Below are positions 10,853-23,511 of a stretch of 64,000 bases of DNA, piece after piece; position 1 is the stretch's first letter, and every line of letters begins with the position of its first letter. The DNA is taken from the NCBI GenBank assembly GCA_003260075.1, contig QLIY01000702.1:22908-86907 (forward strand). The letters run 5' to 3'. Under the pieces are notes generated by a model. The model worked only from the letters and a program-made list of their open reading frames with translations, was not told where the DNA came from and made no database searches. This stretch comes from Phallusia mammillata. Taxonomy: Eukaryota > Chordata > Ascidiacea > Phlebobranchia > Ascidiidae. The position numbers and the translations under genes were made by a program.

Positions 10853-13800
10853 CTAGGACTCAGACGTGTCTTCGTCTTCCGAGGATGATTGGGCGGCTTC
10901 CAGCGATTTTTCGCTACGTGCTGTTAACGTTGGTTGGCGGTTGTTTTTTAAAATCCATCTTGCTTGATCACTAAATACTAACCTATAAACAAAACATTAT
11001 AATTTACTTACTCAAATTTGGCCTAAATACTTGTTTTGTAGTACGTTGGAGCCGTTCAGCCATTATATCCACCAGTTGTGCGGTGCCCTTCACTTTTTTG
11101 CGCTCCATAACGTTTCAACTTTGCGCAGCTATTTCCGGCTTGCTTGGTGATTGTTTTAGTGCAATTGCGTTTCTATGTTTTTCTTTCGACTTAAGGCCAG
11201 TACAAATAAAATGGGTACCTGTATAGAAGTCCTGATATTAGGGCGCCTGCTAACGGGGCAGCCCAGTAGATCCAATAGTTCTCCCATCTTCCGGCAATAA
11301 CAGCAGGCCCAAAACTCAAGGAAGGATTCATGCAGGCTCCAGATACGCCAAATCTGTCATACATACCAAATAGCAAACACGGAATTAAAAAAAAACGATT
11401 GTCATTACAAATATTAAGCGGTGAAAAAGTTTCAACATTTCTTTTACCCCGCCATGATAGCAGCAATGACAACAAATGCAACTGCGAAAGGAGCAAGATT
11501 GGATTTTAGCTCAACGCCCACTATTAGGATGGTAAATGTGAGAAAAAAGCTAAGGACGATTTCCATTATCATTCCTCGCTCGATGCTCACCCCTGGAGCC
11601 AGGCCAAATGAACCTGAAGCTGCTCCATTGACTTCCTTCGAACAACAATAATTGTTTGAAATTTTATGAATTGCTCATTGAACTAGAACAATTTTGAGAT
11701 TCAACTAGGCATATCACAGCCCTTAGAGCGATTCGCTGTGTTTTTCAGGTGTTTTAGCGAAAGCTCATATCACCATAAGTCACATGAGGCTACATCAGTT
11801 ACACTTGTTAATATACACATTATATTTCTCATTAGACTTATAAACAGATCCGTGTAGCGTACAGCCTAGGCCAGGGGTGCACAACCTGCAGTCGTATGGC
11901 TAAAGGCGACCACAGCGACGAGTTTATGCGGCCGTAAACATGTATTCTCATAGGCGCCGATTTTTACTAAAATGCAAGGTGGCGGACGCAACATATGACG
12001 CCATTTGATGTGACGTCATTAATGCGTGCAACCACAAGAACAACTCAAAGCCTTACAGCCTACATCGTTAGTCAGAACATACCCCCCCCCCCAATGCAAG
12101 GTGGCGGACGCAACATATGACGCCATTTGATGTGACGTCACTAATACGTGCAACCACAAGAACTCAAACTCAAAGCCTTACAGCCTACATCGTTAGTCAG
12201 AACATAAACAAATTGTTACAGCGAGAATCAATTGTTCCGCTTGGCTGATTTAAGTTCTCCTTTATTCGTGACGTATTGAAATATTCATCCGCGACAGAGC
12301 ATGTGCTATGAACGCCACGTTTTTGTGAGCTGCGTTAGTTGCTAGGTTTGCAGTCAATTTAAGTGAATTTATCCTAATTTCTTGTGTCTATTTGTTTATA
12401 GTGAAACTGTAAATGTTAAAAGCAATAGCTAAAATGCTGAATTGTCAGTTGTGGAACCTCTAGCCGCGTGCTAGTAAAGCCCTGGTTACCCAACAGTTGG
12501 TATGTTTTATGTTCTTACTTGATTTGTGTTTAACTTGTGTTAATGTGTATTTTAACAGTAACTTGACTTGTTATGAGTAATTGTAAGTAATTTTAATGTA
12601 AAATGTGACTGATTAACGTGGATTTAAGTAAGACCTGTGTGTACTGTTAAAACTGCTTATTGTGTGATGGTCGCTATGACGTCATAATGTATACGTATGG
12701 CTTATGTAAATTATTTGTGGTTACAGAAAAACCGTTGCCGTTGCTATTGACGTTGTCGTCTTGGTTTATTCGTCAGCGTTGCCTTTTATCGCCAAAAAAG
12801 AACATTCGTTGCAAATGCAAGAGTGGGTCGTCTTGGAGGACAGGCTGTAGGACGGGCGCGTTTTACAAAAAGGGTTACCTAGTGTGACGAACGGCGCAGG
12901 GCCAGGCTGCGCACCTAGCGGTCGTTACACAAATAAAATGTAACAATATTAAATTGACACACATTGCTGCGTTTATCATTGGGTTGGCAACGTTTAAAAC
13001 ATTTTCGTCACGTTGTTGTTGCTTTGTATCACCTGAACCACTTATTACAAAACACCACCATGCTTTACACTGTAAACAAGGCAGCGGCGCCACACCACAA
13101 CCGCCTATTCGGCGCCTATGAGTATGCTACAGCTACAACATATGTACTGGTGGTGGTGACATAAGTCCATACTTTGCATAATATGTATTGGGATTTAAGC
13201 TGCTCCAAACATATTTTGTGGGACTAGGGACTAAAGCAGTGGTTCTCAACCGGGCGTCCGCGGACCCCTAGAGGTCCGCACAGCGTTTTCAGGGGGTCCG
13301 CGACAACTTCGGGAAAAAACGAGATTGATAAATCGCGATTAAAAAAAAACGCATCAACGTGTTAAAATAGCGTGAAACTGGTTTGAAAACGTTCTTCATA
13401 GGCGAAAATAAAATACATTGTAACACTTATAACCCCATTGTGGCGCAACAGCCGTAAATTGTCAGTGGCGAACAACGTTACATCACAATGTAATGGGTCT
13501 TTCTTGTTGATGTGCGATGTCCCAACCCAAACCAAAGTGATTGAAATTTTGGTCCTGGTCCGAACGTGGTCGGCATTTAATGCACCATGTATAGGTTGCT
13601 TGATAATAAAAAAGTACAAAAAGGCACCTTCACCTTCAAGGGGTCCGCAACTAGATTTCAGTGTCGAAAAGGGTCCGCAAGGACAAAAAGGTTGAGAACC
13701 GCAGGACTAAAGAGTATATTCAGCCTAGTAGGCATATGTGTCCGACTTTTTGTACGCCTATTGTGTGCAAACAATGCGAAAATGGCACCACATCATGCGT

Positions 13801-15218
13801 CACAACATAGATCATGATGTCATAAACAATAAAGACTGATCGCTAGACTGCTCAGCTCAACCTGTGCATCAAGTTCAAAATTGATTTTGGCATTTTAGGC
13901 GCCATTAGATAGTATATATACGAGATAAATCTATTTTTATTTTAGTGTTTTATACACAAAAACAAAAAGACACTTTACGGCCGTTGGGGAAAAAATATGT
14001 GCGACCTTTTTTTCGCAACGAAAAAGTTGTGCACCCCTGGCCTAGGCCCTAGATTTCAATGTTCTAAAATATTGGTTTCAAAAATGTTCCATTCATAATG
14101 GCATGATGCTTACCAGGGCGAGACCTGCTCCAGCAAGTGAACCTAGCAGCTGGGCAATAACGTACATAGGAATCATGTACCACTTAATTCCTCCAGCGAT
14201 GTAGATTGCCGTAGTTACCGCCGCGTTTACGTGAGCTCCGCTAAAAATGTATCACAAGTAGCTAATGTTAAAATACACCATGACGTGGTTATATTTTAAG
14301 GCATTCAAGGTCAGTGACACACAATCAACATAAAACTAAAGTAAAGGTTTGCTAAAAGTGGGGTTTTATTTTATTTTTTCATACCGACAGATTAATGATC
14401 AAACGCGGATACAAAGTCAACTGACACGTTTAATTGGCGCCATAAAGGCACTAAATATGTGTAATTGCTTAATCCACAGTTTGTTTGTTTGGTTTGTTTC
14501 AAATTTTGTTAATGTGTACATGTTTGCTACACCATTTGCAGTTGCGCTACGTATGACCTTGGACACTTGTTTTTTCGGCGGAACTGGCAATGATTGTGGC
14601 AGCTTTATGACCCACAGGCCAAACAAAACGTTTTAATTAAAGCCGTCTCTGCATACAGTTGTACCAATTAATCATTAAGTTTTGCCTGCACAGCCATGTG
14701 TCCTCACCGAAAAGTTGATTCGGTACCTTTGCATGTTACTTTTATACTGGTTAAAATATAACTTTATAACCAGTTGATTGATTCATACCTTTATTCAATA
14801 CATACATAAAATGTTACGATATTGCCCCAAACTGCATGTGCATAAGGCATGCAAAAACCACGCCATGGCGAGTCTCAACGAATTAACCTTAAAAAAACAG
14901 CGATATTATTCAAGAAATTAGAAACATGTCCAACTATAATAAAGTCCACGGTATGTTTTGTTTCGATCTAGCAATATTAAATTACATGCTAATAATGATA
15001 AAGATACACATATACCTGATGTGTCCAAAAATCATAACAATCATTGCTACTGTGAATCCATCACTAACAGCTGGTAAAAGAGCATTGTTTGATGATCCTC
15101 CTGGCTGAGTGCTAATTGTGAACACAGTGCAGGAGTGAAGGAACACAAAAGTGAACTGGCCCAAAAACTCGGCCACAGCAGGCCTTATAAACTTAGTAAA
15201 CACCTTTGATGGCTTCAT
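10853..15218 (-). CDS. AQP8: AQP8-like aquaporin, copy A
   Basis: Membrane channel of the aquaporin-8 type, about 260 residues, in five coding exons: 15016-15218, 14114-14240, 11448-11635, 11219-11353 and 10853-10982. All phases join; the stop is TAG at 10853-10855. The fold markers are AEFLGQFTF (TM1), GAHVNAAVTTA (box 1), IKWYM...[13 protein letters not shown] (TM3), FGVSGACMNPSLSFGPAV (box 2), WIYWAAPLAGALISG (TM6) and RLVFSDQARWILK, which corresponds to the AQP8 C-terminal RLILK region. Box 1 is N-A-A and box 2 is N-P-S, and the residue after box 2 is Leu instead of the usual selectivity-filter Arg. The Cys before MNP, typical of AQP8, is kept. The acidic Ser-rich tail ends SSSEDEDTSES. 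A 2.2-kb nested hAT insertion lies in intron 2. Confidence 0.9.
12082..12092. other. Poly-C (11) assembly junction
   Basis: 11971-12081 is repeated at 12093-12207, inside the hAT element 11872-14039. Confidence 0.85.
13237..13704. mobile_element. Nested hAT-type MITE, 468 bp
   Basis: It starts CAGTGGTTCTCAACC and ends GGTTGAGAACCGCAG, with an exact 8-bp target duplication GACTAAAG (13229-13236, 13705-13712). It sits inside the larger element 11872-14039, so it inserted later. GGGTCCGC motifs recur near both ends. Confidence 0.88.
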
Positions 15219-15559
15219 ACTTTAATATTTATCGTGTATTCTGTATGAAGGTTTACATAAAATGAAAAGTTAGAAACTTGCATAAAATTCTTTTTTTTAA
15301 AATATAGGCTTTAAAGTTAAATTGAGAACTAATGCAAACCAAATCGCGCGAGATTTTTACGAATTGCGAAATATTCTTTTTTCATAATCTTTTTAGGTTT
15401 GCTGCATTTAAATCTAAACCGCAACAATTATTTTCCGAAAAAAAAACGAAATCAGTTACCGCTTTGTGTACATTTCTATGTTAAAGAATATGCCCTTGAC
15501 TGAAATGCACGGAAATCATTTAGATTTATATCAAGAAAGAAATATAAAATTATAACTGA

Positions 15560-15569
15560 CCCCCCCCCC
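15560..15569. other. Poly-C (10) assembly junction
   Basis: 15491-15559 is repeated at 15570-15639. Confidence 0.85.
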
Positions 15570-16158
15570 TGCCCTTGACTGAAATGCACGGAAATCATTT
15601 AGATTTATATCAAGAAATAAATAAAAAATTATAACTGAGTGATAAGTCAATCCTTAATTTTGGAGAAAAAAAACGATAAAATCGCGGTTCGCCTTCTATG
15701 TTAAACATGTAGTGGCAATTATACAAAACAGTAAAGTAAACCCAATAAATATATTCACCTCATAAACACAAATTGCATTGAGCAAACGTCTTCGGTCTGT
15801 TTCTTTAAGAAGTCAAAAAAACACTGTTTGCAAATTCTGAGCTGCTTGATGCCCTCCTCTAGCTAACCCATTGGGCTTGTAGTTGACAAATAGCAGCTCC
15901 TAATTGCTATTCTGTCTGCAAGGTTAAAGTTTCGATTAAATTAGCCTCAACGGGCAAAGGTCGAAAATCCATTTAACATCAATAAATAACATTATGTATC
16001 ATAATGAGTTTGATTGTTTAGCAAACAAGGGCGCAGCTTATCCCGAAAATGCAAACAGTGTATAGCTGCAGCGTTGCCCTTTGATCATAAAAGGTCCATT
16101 CAGCGGTTATTTGATACAGGTGTAAGCATCGAGTAAATGTTAAACAATGGGCGTAAAC

Positions 16159-16554
16159 CAGGGGTCACCAAACTACGCCCCCCCCCCAGTTTTCCTGTCG
16201 CGATAGGTAGAATTGAAATTTCCTAGTTACATGGTGTTACAACGTCCAGAATTGATCTAAAGTCAGTTTGTTACGTCACAAACAAGTGTTAATTGTGCGC
16301 AAACAATTACCTTCTTTGGTTACTTGTGACGTAACATACAAGCATTGCTCTGAAGCTGAGACTAACTATACAGTTTAACAGTCGCATCACCAGATTTTAA
16401 ATGGGGTTGTAGAAAGAGCATATCTTGTCTCCCCTATAAAAATCGCCTCGAGGGCGAAGTTTGGAAAAACGGTGCTGGGGCAAACTATGCGGTCCGCGCG
16501 AATCATATTATTAAACTTATCCGGCCCGCAGTGAAAAAAGTTTGGTGACCCCTG
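16159..16554. mobile_element. hAT-type MITE, 396 bp, with internal gap
   Basis: It has perfect 16-bp TIRs CAGGGGTCACCAAACT/AGTTTGGTGACCCCTG and an exact target duplication GCGTAAAC (16151-16158, 16555-16562). A 10-bp poly-C run lies 19 bp inside the left end. Confidence 0.88.
16178..16187. other. Poly-C (10) in hAT element, no repeat seen
   Basis: The same length as the junction runs, but I see no duplicated flank; a gap in a repeat element. Confidence 0.6.
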
Positions 16555-17032
16555 GCGTAAACAAGCACACAACGTTGAAAATTGGGAACCTTACTGAGGC
16601 TGTAGGTTTGTTTGGTTTCAGCTGCTGGTTTATAACTTATCAAAATAATGTTGAGTTTAACTGCTAAATAGTTAACAAATTTTTCGTTCAACTGCTGTAA
16701 TGCTAAACAAAATACTAGTTGTTGTTTCGATAGCACACTCAACTCTTCACGGAAAGCCTTTGTTCTCAAGTAATTATTTTTTGTTTTATCCCGCTGCGCT
16801 TGTGCATTTTCGCTTGTTGTGCTCGCATGATATCATTTATGCTCTGAAGAAGCCCTACAGTTCTGGCGGGCGAAACGTTAGCAAAAATACAAGTTCTCAA
16901 AACAACAACTAATATTTTGTTTAGCATTACATCAGTTGAACGAAAAAATTGTGCAACCTGGTGGACGAAACGTCTGTTCAGTATTTGCTACATAGTTTTT
17001 TTTTGCTATTTGTATTTATTTGTTGCGCTCAT

Positions 17033-17042
17033 CCCCCCCCCC
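17033..17042. other. Poly-C (10) assembly junction
   Basis: 16936-17032 is repeated at 17043-17151. Confidence 0.85.
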
Positions 17043-17421
17043 TTGAACGAAAAAATTGTGCAACCTGGTGGACGAAACGTCTGTTCAGTACTTGCTACAT
17101 AGTTGTTTTTTTTTTTGCTATTTATATTTATTTGTTGCGCTCACATATATTAGTAAGTTTCAAGACACTGTTTGGGCTTAAGCCATTTAAAAAAATAAGA
17201 TGCGAATACCTTGAGTACAAATTAGCGATGATCTATCAAATTTCTGGGTAAATAAAAGCATATGACGAGCAGTCATTTATGTACACCTTATTTTGGCCAC
17301 ACAATGCGCTAGAGATCTTCGTTTTGGAGATTCAACGTAATACACGTAAGTGATTTTATGCTTAAACTTTGGTCAGTTGTGGGTTGAGGTAAAGATGAAC
17401 ATGTACAGGTGATGTTTTATC

Positions 17422-17515
17422 CAGTGGTGGAATTCAATTTTTTTGTCAGCCGGTTCTATCACAAAAATTATAGTTTTCAGCCGGTTTTGTTACAAAAAGT
17501 CCATTGGCAGTAACT
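17422..17515. mobile_element. Truncated hAT-like element, one haplotype only
   Basis: It begins CAGTGGTGGAATTCAATTTT and runs into the poly-C run 17516-17525. The right haplotype copy continues ...GGTGATGAACCGC at about 17656 without it. Only one end is visible. Confidence 0.5.
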
Positions 17516-17525
17516 CCCCCCCCCC
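17516..17525. other. Poly-C (10) assembly junction
   Basis: 17281-17421 is repeated at 17526-17659; the left copy ends in a truncated transposon. Confidence 0.85.
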
Positions 17526-18103
17526 GTACACCTTATTTTGGCCACACAATGCGCTAGAGATCTTCGTTTTGGAAATTCAACGTAATACACGTAAGTGAAT
17601 TTATGCTTAAAAATGGGGTTAGTTGTGGGTTGAGGTAAAGATGAACATGTACAGGTGATGAACCGCATGAGACCGACTGCAACTTATGTAAAGCCTATAG
17701 CCATGTAACGTACTGTCTGACAGGGGAAAATAAAATGTCTTTTCAATTAAAAAATGTTTTAAACAGTTTTGAAGATGAAAACAGCTGCTTTGACGCGACT
17801 GAACTGAAGTAACCCAAAAAGAATGACAAAATGATAAGACACACACACGCGTAATGAATGAAGAGATATAACAAGCAAGAATTTTAGAATAATGTACAAT
17901 AACATCACAATGCCTTGAACAATGCACGTTTGTTAACACTTATTATCTGCCAAAAGCATTTAACCACTATCAGAGCAAAGTATCGACCAACGCAGCAAGC
18001 ATAGTTACTATAGCCAGTCTCGGATAAGGAATAAAAGCAATGCAAAAGGAAAATAAAGATCCCGCATTATCTAAAGTGTATTGTCAAGATGCTGTTGATC
18101 CAT

Positions 18104-21100
18104 TTAGATTTTAGAAGCGACATCGACCTCAGCACTTGGAGAGGGCTCCATCGACATCTGCTGGTTAGGGGTTTTGGTTTGAGGCTCGTCCTTGAAAATC
18201 AACCGCGCCTCGCCGGCAAAAAACAATCTACCAATTAAAAAAACATGTTACATTTTAGTATGACAAATCTATGTTCGTTTATTTCTATGTTTATAGTATA
18301 TCATCAGCAGTCAAAAACTTCATTCAAAAAGTGGAATTTATTGACTTCAGAAACAGACCTAATGAAATGCGGTAGTGAGTTTAAAATTGTTTTGGCAGGT
18401 CGTCTCATTTTACTTAACGGAATCGGAAATGAAAAACGTATGTCCAAAGACAATTTAGTTGCCAGTTGATTGCATCATTTTAATGCATAATGTGTTCCGT
18501 GGCTCAAAAAAGGTTAAAAACGCTGTTTCATAGGGCCTTGTAGAGTTTTCTGATGTGCACCGTTGTTGCAAAAAACGTTCCGGTTAGCCAACCCTGTATA
18601 CCTTATCAGAAATAAATTCCTATGCCAAGCGTTTTTTTTTACCGTGTGTATGTAGAACAGGAATCGTGATCACTTTCTATCACGGACCGAAGCAGGAATA
18701 TAAAATACCCAGCTGACCTTACTTGTGCGCTGCAGATGTTTTGCACATTTCAAACGTGTTGTGAATTTGTGTTTCTGGCCGGGTGACATTTCAATTCGGC
18801 ATACACGCTGGACGAGGTTTACATTATTTATGGTTATTTAAGTTATAGATGCATAAGTTGACCCTACAACACCCCTTGTGGTGTGGCATGATTCCGGACC
18901 CCGTTACAAATACCAGGTAATGGTGTGCTCGCTGATCCAGATTAGTGATAGGCTATTCATGATATCGCAAAACACTTTCGTCCTTTGAAAGTAACATATG
19001 AGAAATTTAAAGACCTCTGTCTCTGCGCCTAATTGTAAATCAAAACCCGTGCACCGGGAGTTTAATGAATTAATTACAGACACAATTTCATTTGCATTTT
19101 TTGTGTTGCAAGTTGCAATACAAAATGCCCATGGTAAATGTTTTTAGGGCGTTACACTAACCTACAAAAAAACTCAATAAAATGTTGCGTAAAAACACAC
19201 TTTAGGAAAATAATCATAAAAATTCGAAACTTTATCCCAATAGCAAAGCATTTGGTTTGGAACAACATTACCTAAACAGAGTTCCTGAAACCAGAGCTCC
19301 AATCAATGGGGCCACCCAGTAGATCCAGTAGTTGGTCCATTGTCCTGCGACAACTGCTGGGCCGAAGCTAAGAGTTGGGTTCATGCAGCCTCCAGATACG
19401 CCGAATCTGTTGTTACGCATATAGTGTTTAAATCTTGGTTGAACGTACATTGTATGCCTGTTTGTTGGGTACAGATCGCTAAAGCACATGTTTAACGTAT
19501 TGTGTATTTAAGTGTGTACTTTAGCCTTGCTTGAAAACAAAACTGTTTCAAAACACATTTACAAAATCGGAACAGTTGTCTGTAACAGATTTTATAGTAA
19601 ATACACCTCCTTTCAACTTTGGCACCAGGATCAGTAAACCATGTGCATATTGACATTTCGAGTTGTCTGCATAGTAATGTAGGCCTAACCGGCAGTCACG
19701 CTTTCCATACAGAATGTTAAATATCAAGAATCCCACACGCCCAACCGCTTTGACCCTAATGTCAGCGACCTGGAGTTGCGTAACAACAGCTTGATGCAAC
19801 AAATCGTGCAGCAATCTCAGACACATAGTCATGTCACAAAGTCAGAGTCACTGCAACGCGACTTTATACGCCACACACATGACGTCATAAACGGATTGAT
19901 GACGTCATGTCTGAATAAATGACGTCACGAAATGCTTACCCGGACATGATGTCGATGAGAATGGCGAAACCAATAGCAAAGGCGGCGTGGACTGAGCTCA
20001 GTTCCACAGCGGCCATAAGAACTGTCAGTGTAAGAAGAGATGTAAGTACGATTTCCATGAGGACGCCCTGGCCGATACTGACGCCGTCTCCAAGCGCGAA
20101 CGAGCCTGTTGCAGCTCCGTTGGCGACCTGAAAATGTTAAACGTTTTCTGTTTGTTATATTTTTTGATTAATTAGGATTGAGTGTTTTTGTGCAAAAAAA
20201 TCTGTTGCAAAGAAAAGTTTTAATCAAAAGCAATTGTTTTCAGATCTATATTTAATACACCCCAACGTTATTAGATTACAAAAAACATGAAATGAATTCA
20301 CTTCCAAACCACTATATTTAATAGCGCAACTCATGAAACTACCATTCAACTTTCTTTTGCACAGGCCAATACTAAAAATATACGTCATAGCCTCTGACGT
20401 CACACTTACGTAAGCAAGCCCGGCGCCTGCCAATGATCCGAGCATCTGTGCAACGAAGTAGAGGAGTGCCATGTACCACTTGATTCCGCCACCAATGAAA
20501 ACAGCAGTTGTTACTGCGAAGTTCACGTGAGCCCCACTGTAGAGCAGTAAGACAATATTTGAGTGTTTGGTAACCGCGATGACAAATATTGATAACACTT
20601 TGTCTTGTCTGGCTGTCGTACAAACTAACTACTACTATGGTTAGTGGGTTACATAGTGGAATTGTAAGCTATTTGTAAAGCTGCGTATAAGGTCTAATTA
20701 GGATTTTTAGGAGTTTGAGGATAAGGGTCTATTGATCAATCATTTTAACGTTACGAAATACATTTAAATTTAAGATAATCCATCACAATTAAAGGTCAAT
20801 AGACAAAACTAAAAAATGTTTGTTGTGGCAGAAATGCAGATTAACAAAACGATTAAACCAGTTTTAAGTGACCGAAACGAAAAACGAATTTATCTGTCAA
20901 CAAATAGGCCTATAGGCTAATTTTAAGCACTATTACAAAAGGCATGACAACCAAAATCCGCCAAGACAAGAGTTTTGATTAGTACAGGATCGATTTAAAA
21001 ACAAGAAATTTGTGTTGTTTTTTGAATGATACAATGGAACATTACGTAATTGATCGTTGTTACACCTAATTGCTGTAAACAAATGCATTGTTTCCGCTCG

Positions 21101-21672
21101 AATACAGGATCTACAATGCACCAGCATTCATCATAGGCAAATAACGTTCAACAGGTGTGCCAGCCATTTATCACCTAACGGCAAGTGCGTTATGATTGGA
21201 CATCTATCATCAACAACACACACAGAGGAAAGTTAACTCAGTTAATTTTTGGCATTTAATTCACTCAGTCACTGAAAACTAGGTCAGTTGTTTTGTTGTT
21301 TTATGACAATAGGGAGTATTGTTTCATCTATACCAGGCTTGTACAGCGAGCACAGGGCAAAAAATTCTTCTATTTTAGAAAAGGGTACAAAAAGGACCCG
21401 AGCACGCATGCTCAATGTAATACGTTGACTCCAGGCTGGGGATAGGTACGAAAAAGGGTATTAACTCACCTGATATTTCCGATAATGATCACTAGTATAG
21501 CAACTGTCAGTCCATCACTAACTGCTGGAATCAATGCATTGTTTGCAGAACCGCCACCCTGTTGGCTAATAGTATGCACACTGGACGAATGCAAGAATGC
21601 AAAGATCAACTGGCCGAAAAACTCAGCCAACATAGGGCGTACAAATGTTTTGAACAATTTTGTTGCCGTCAT
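18104..21672 (-). CDS. AQP8: AQP8-like aquaporin, copy B
   Basis: Tandem paralogue of the neighbouring aquaporin, about 258 residues. Coding exons are 21470-21672, 20410-20536, 19940-20127, 19272-19406 and 18104-18227. The first four have exactly the same lengths as in copy A (203/127/188/135), so the duplication kept gene structure. Box 1 reads [11 protein letters not shown] (N-F-A), box 2 [14 protein letters not shown] (N-P-T), and Leu again replaces the usual Arg after box 2. The C-terminal exon starts [16 protein letters not shown], aligning with copy A and with AQP8, and ends in a polar tail. An upstream in-frame ATG (21720) exists; I chose 21672 because it aligns with copy A (MKPSKVF / MTATKLF). 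Substrate (water, ammonia, peroxide or other) cannot be read from the sequence. Confidence 0.9.
19880..19927. promoter_or_regulatory. Three TGACGTCA palindromes at 20-bp spacing
   Basis: Perfect CRE/ATF-type octamers begin at 19880, 19900 and 19920, inside intron 3 of aquaporin copy B and just beyond its exon 3 donor. Another TGACGTCA lies at 20394-20401, beside the exon 2 donor. Function is inferred only from the motif and the regular spacing. Confidence 0.5.
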
Positions 21673-23045
21673 GGTTGCTAGAGAAACGGTTGTGTTGGTC
21701 AAAGATAAGGAAAATATCAAGGAAACTTGTTCCCAAATAACTACAAAACCTTTAAAAGTAAATAAATATTATTTGCAGTCTCAAAGAACATAAGTATTCA
21801 AACTATGCTTATGCAGAAATACACTGAACGCGTTTTTAGGCAACAAAAAGCTTAACTGCTTCTGCTATCATTCAGCAAACTCGTTATCAGAGAGCAAATT
21901 CTTTACCAATCGTTGATGAAGCTTTATAGAGGTCATCCCACTATTACCAACAAACGTTTTCGATTTTGCCTGACCTTAGCAAAACGCTTTCACAAACTAT
22001 GTAAGTCGTAAAATAAAACATTTGACCTTTGCATGGCCACCAGGCCACTAGCTTTATAGTCCTGAATGGGTCAAAGGAGAATAGGGTAAAAAATCATTTT
22101 TTTGGCTTCTTTTCCAAATATCGCATAAAAAAGATACACGAAAACCAAATTATAATTATCTGCTGTCGGGCAAAAAATTAGATTATATGGACATATGCTG
22201 GTCGCCAAGATTTGATTCAAAAATCGTTACAGCTCTCACAAGAAAACACACTAAAATCTACAATGACCTTTCCTGTGACAAAACCCGTACACAAAAAAGC
22301 TGAACTTACTCATTTTACCAACTTATCATTCGAAAATCTACAATTTTATTCCTCCTTTCAAAATCTGTTTCTTGTCACTTTTACGCTCGACAGTTTTTCT
22401 TATTCTGTCAAATTTTGAAAAGATGATAGTCGCCAGGCGTAGCTAACAAATTACAAATCCTTGAGTTGCGATGTGCTTAAAGTCGTCAAAACTTCTTTAG
22501 GAGATAATAACGTCGGGTTAAAAGCCGCCTGACAGTAACGTCAATGGCACAACCGTAAGGACAAATATTGACAGCTCAGCCTAAATTAGAATTGCGGCGA
22601 AGGCGCAGCCGGCTGTGCAACTTTGAGTGCACAGTTATGTGTTTAGGCAGAAAAAAATTCGTAATTTTTTTCGAAAATTTGAACAAAATATGCACCTTTT
22701 TACGACACTTTTTCTCTGAATAAATTATAAAAACACGTTAAGCTAACAAGTTTACGATGATATAAATTTGTTGACCAATTGTGTTTGACAAGCGGCTGGC
22801 GAACGATGGAGTTATTGATTCGCCTGGCAGGAAAGAATCGATAACCACCTTACAGTCACATACCGTACCGATAACTTTTTACGCCAACATCCGACACATA
22901 GTTTTCCAAAGCAAACATCTCTAAGTTATGCGACGTGAAAAGCTTAAGCAAACCGATTCCCGCAAGCGTTTATTATTCGACCAACAAGCAACGCCCTTAA
23001 GCAGACGAGAGGAATGTTTGTTCCAGAAAACAATAGGAATTTTGA

Positions 23046-23056
23046 CCCCCCCCCCC
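23046..23056. other. Poly-C (11) assembly junction
   Basis: 22937-23045 is repeated at 23057-23160. Confidence 0.85.
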
Positions 23057-23501
23057 AAAAGCTTAAGCAAACCGATTCCCGCAAGCGTTTATTATTCGAC
23101 CAACGAGCAACGCCCTTAAGCAGACGAGAGGAATGTTCCAGAAAACAATAGGAATTTTGACAAAAAAATTGCAAAAAGCAAACGATGAAACTATATGCGC
23201 TTAAAGTAAAAAAAGTGCACAACCAAACATTTAATTTAAAGCAGAATCGAATATTTTTGTAACTTTACACCGCGAAAAATAGACATTTTTCTATTAACAT
23301 CAACCCGACAACTACTGTAGAAAATTTTAAACTTGACTCCCTCTAAAGGAATTTTCTTACAAAAACAAACAGTTTTATCAATATGACGCTTATTATTTTT
23401 TTCGTAATTGCAATCATGAAGATTAAACACTTTTTAAACACCAGGATTTCAAAAGAGATTTTGCGACAAAAGTCCAACCTAAACATGCCGTTTAGGGTGT
23501 T

Positions 23502-23511
23502 CCCCCCCCCC
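23502..23511. other. Poly-C (10) assembly junction
   Basis: 23411-23501 is repeated at 23512-23600. Confidence 0.85.

Larger units (their letters stand above)
11872..14039. mobile_element. Large non-autonomous hAT-type element in aquaporin A intron 2
   Basis: It has 14-bp TIRs CAGGGGTGCACAAC.../...GTTGTGCACCCCTG and an exact 8-bp target duplication GCCTAGGC (11864-11871, 14040-14047). About 2.17 kb including a nested element (13237-13704) and a haplotype-repeat junction (12082-12092). No transposase frame was recognised. Confidence 0.88.
15219..18103. other. Region between the two aquaporin genes
   Basis: It contains the copy A 5' flank, a complete hAT-like element (16159-16554), a truncated one (17422-17515) and poly-C junctions at 15560, 16178, 17033 and 17516 with allelic repeats. 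No coding exon was recognised. It should hold the promoter of copy A and the 3' UTR of copy B. Confidence 0.5.

Noticed and set aside
10853..11108. A possible 73-residue two-exon gene on the minus strand starting ATG GAG CGC at 11108
   Set aside because: The second block, read with acceptor at 10982, is RLVFSDQARWILK..., the missing C-terminal exon of aquaporin A, and it matches the last exon of copy B. The ATG-initiated frame is intronic.
11872..14039. A transposase inside the 2.2-kb hAT element
   Set aside because: Only short unrelated frames; no hAT dimerisation or DDE-like stretch recognised.
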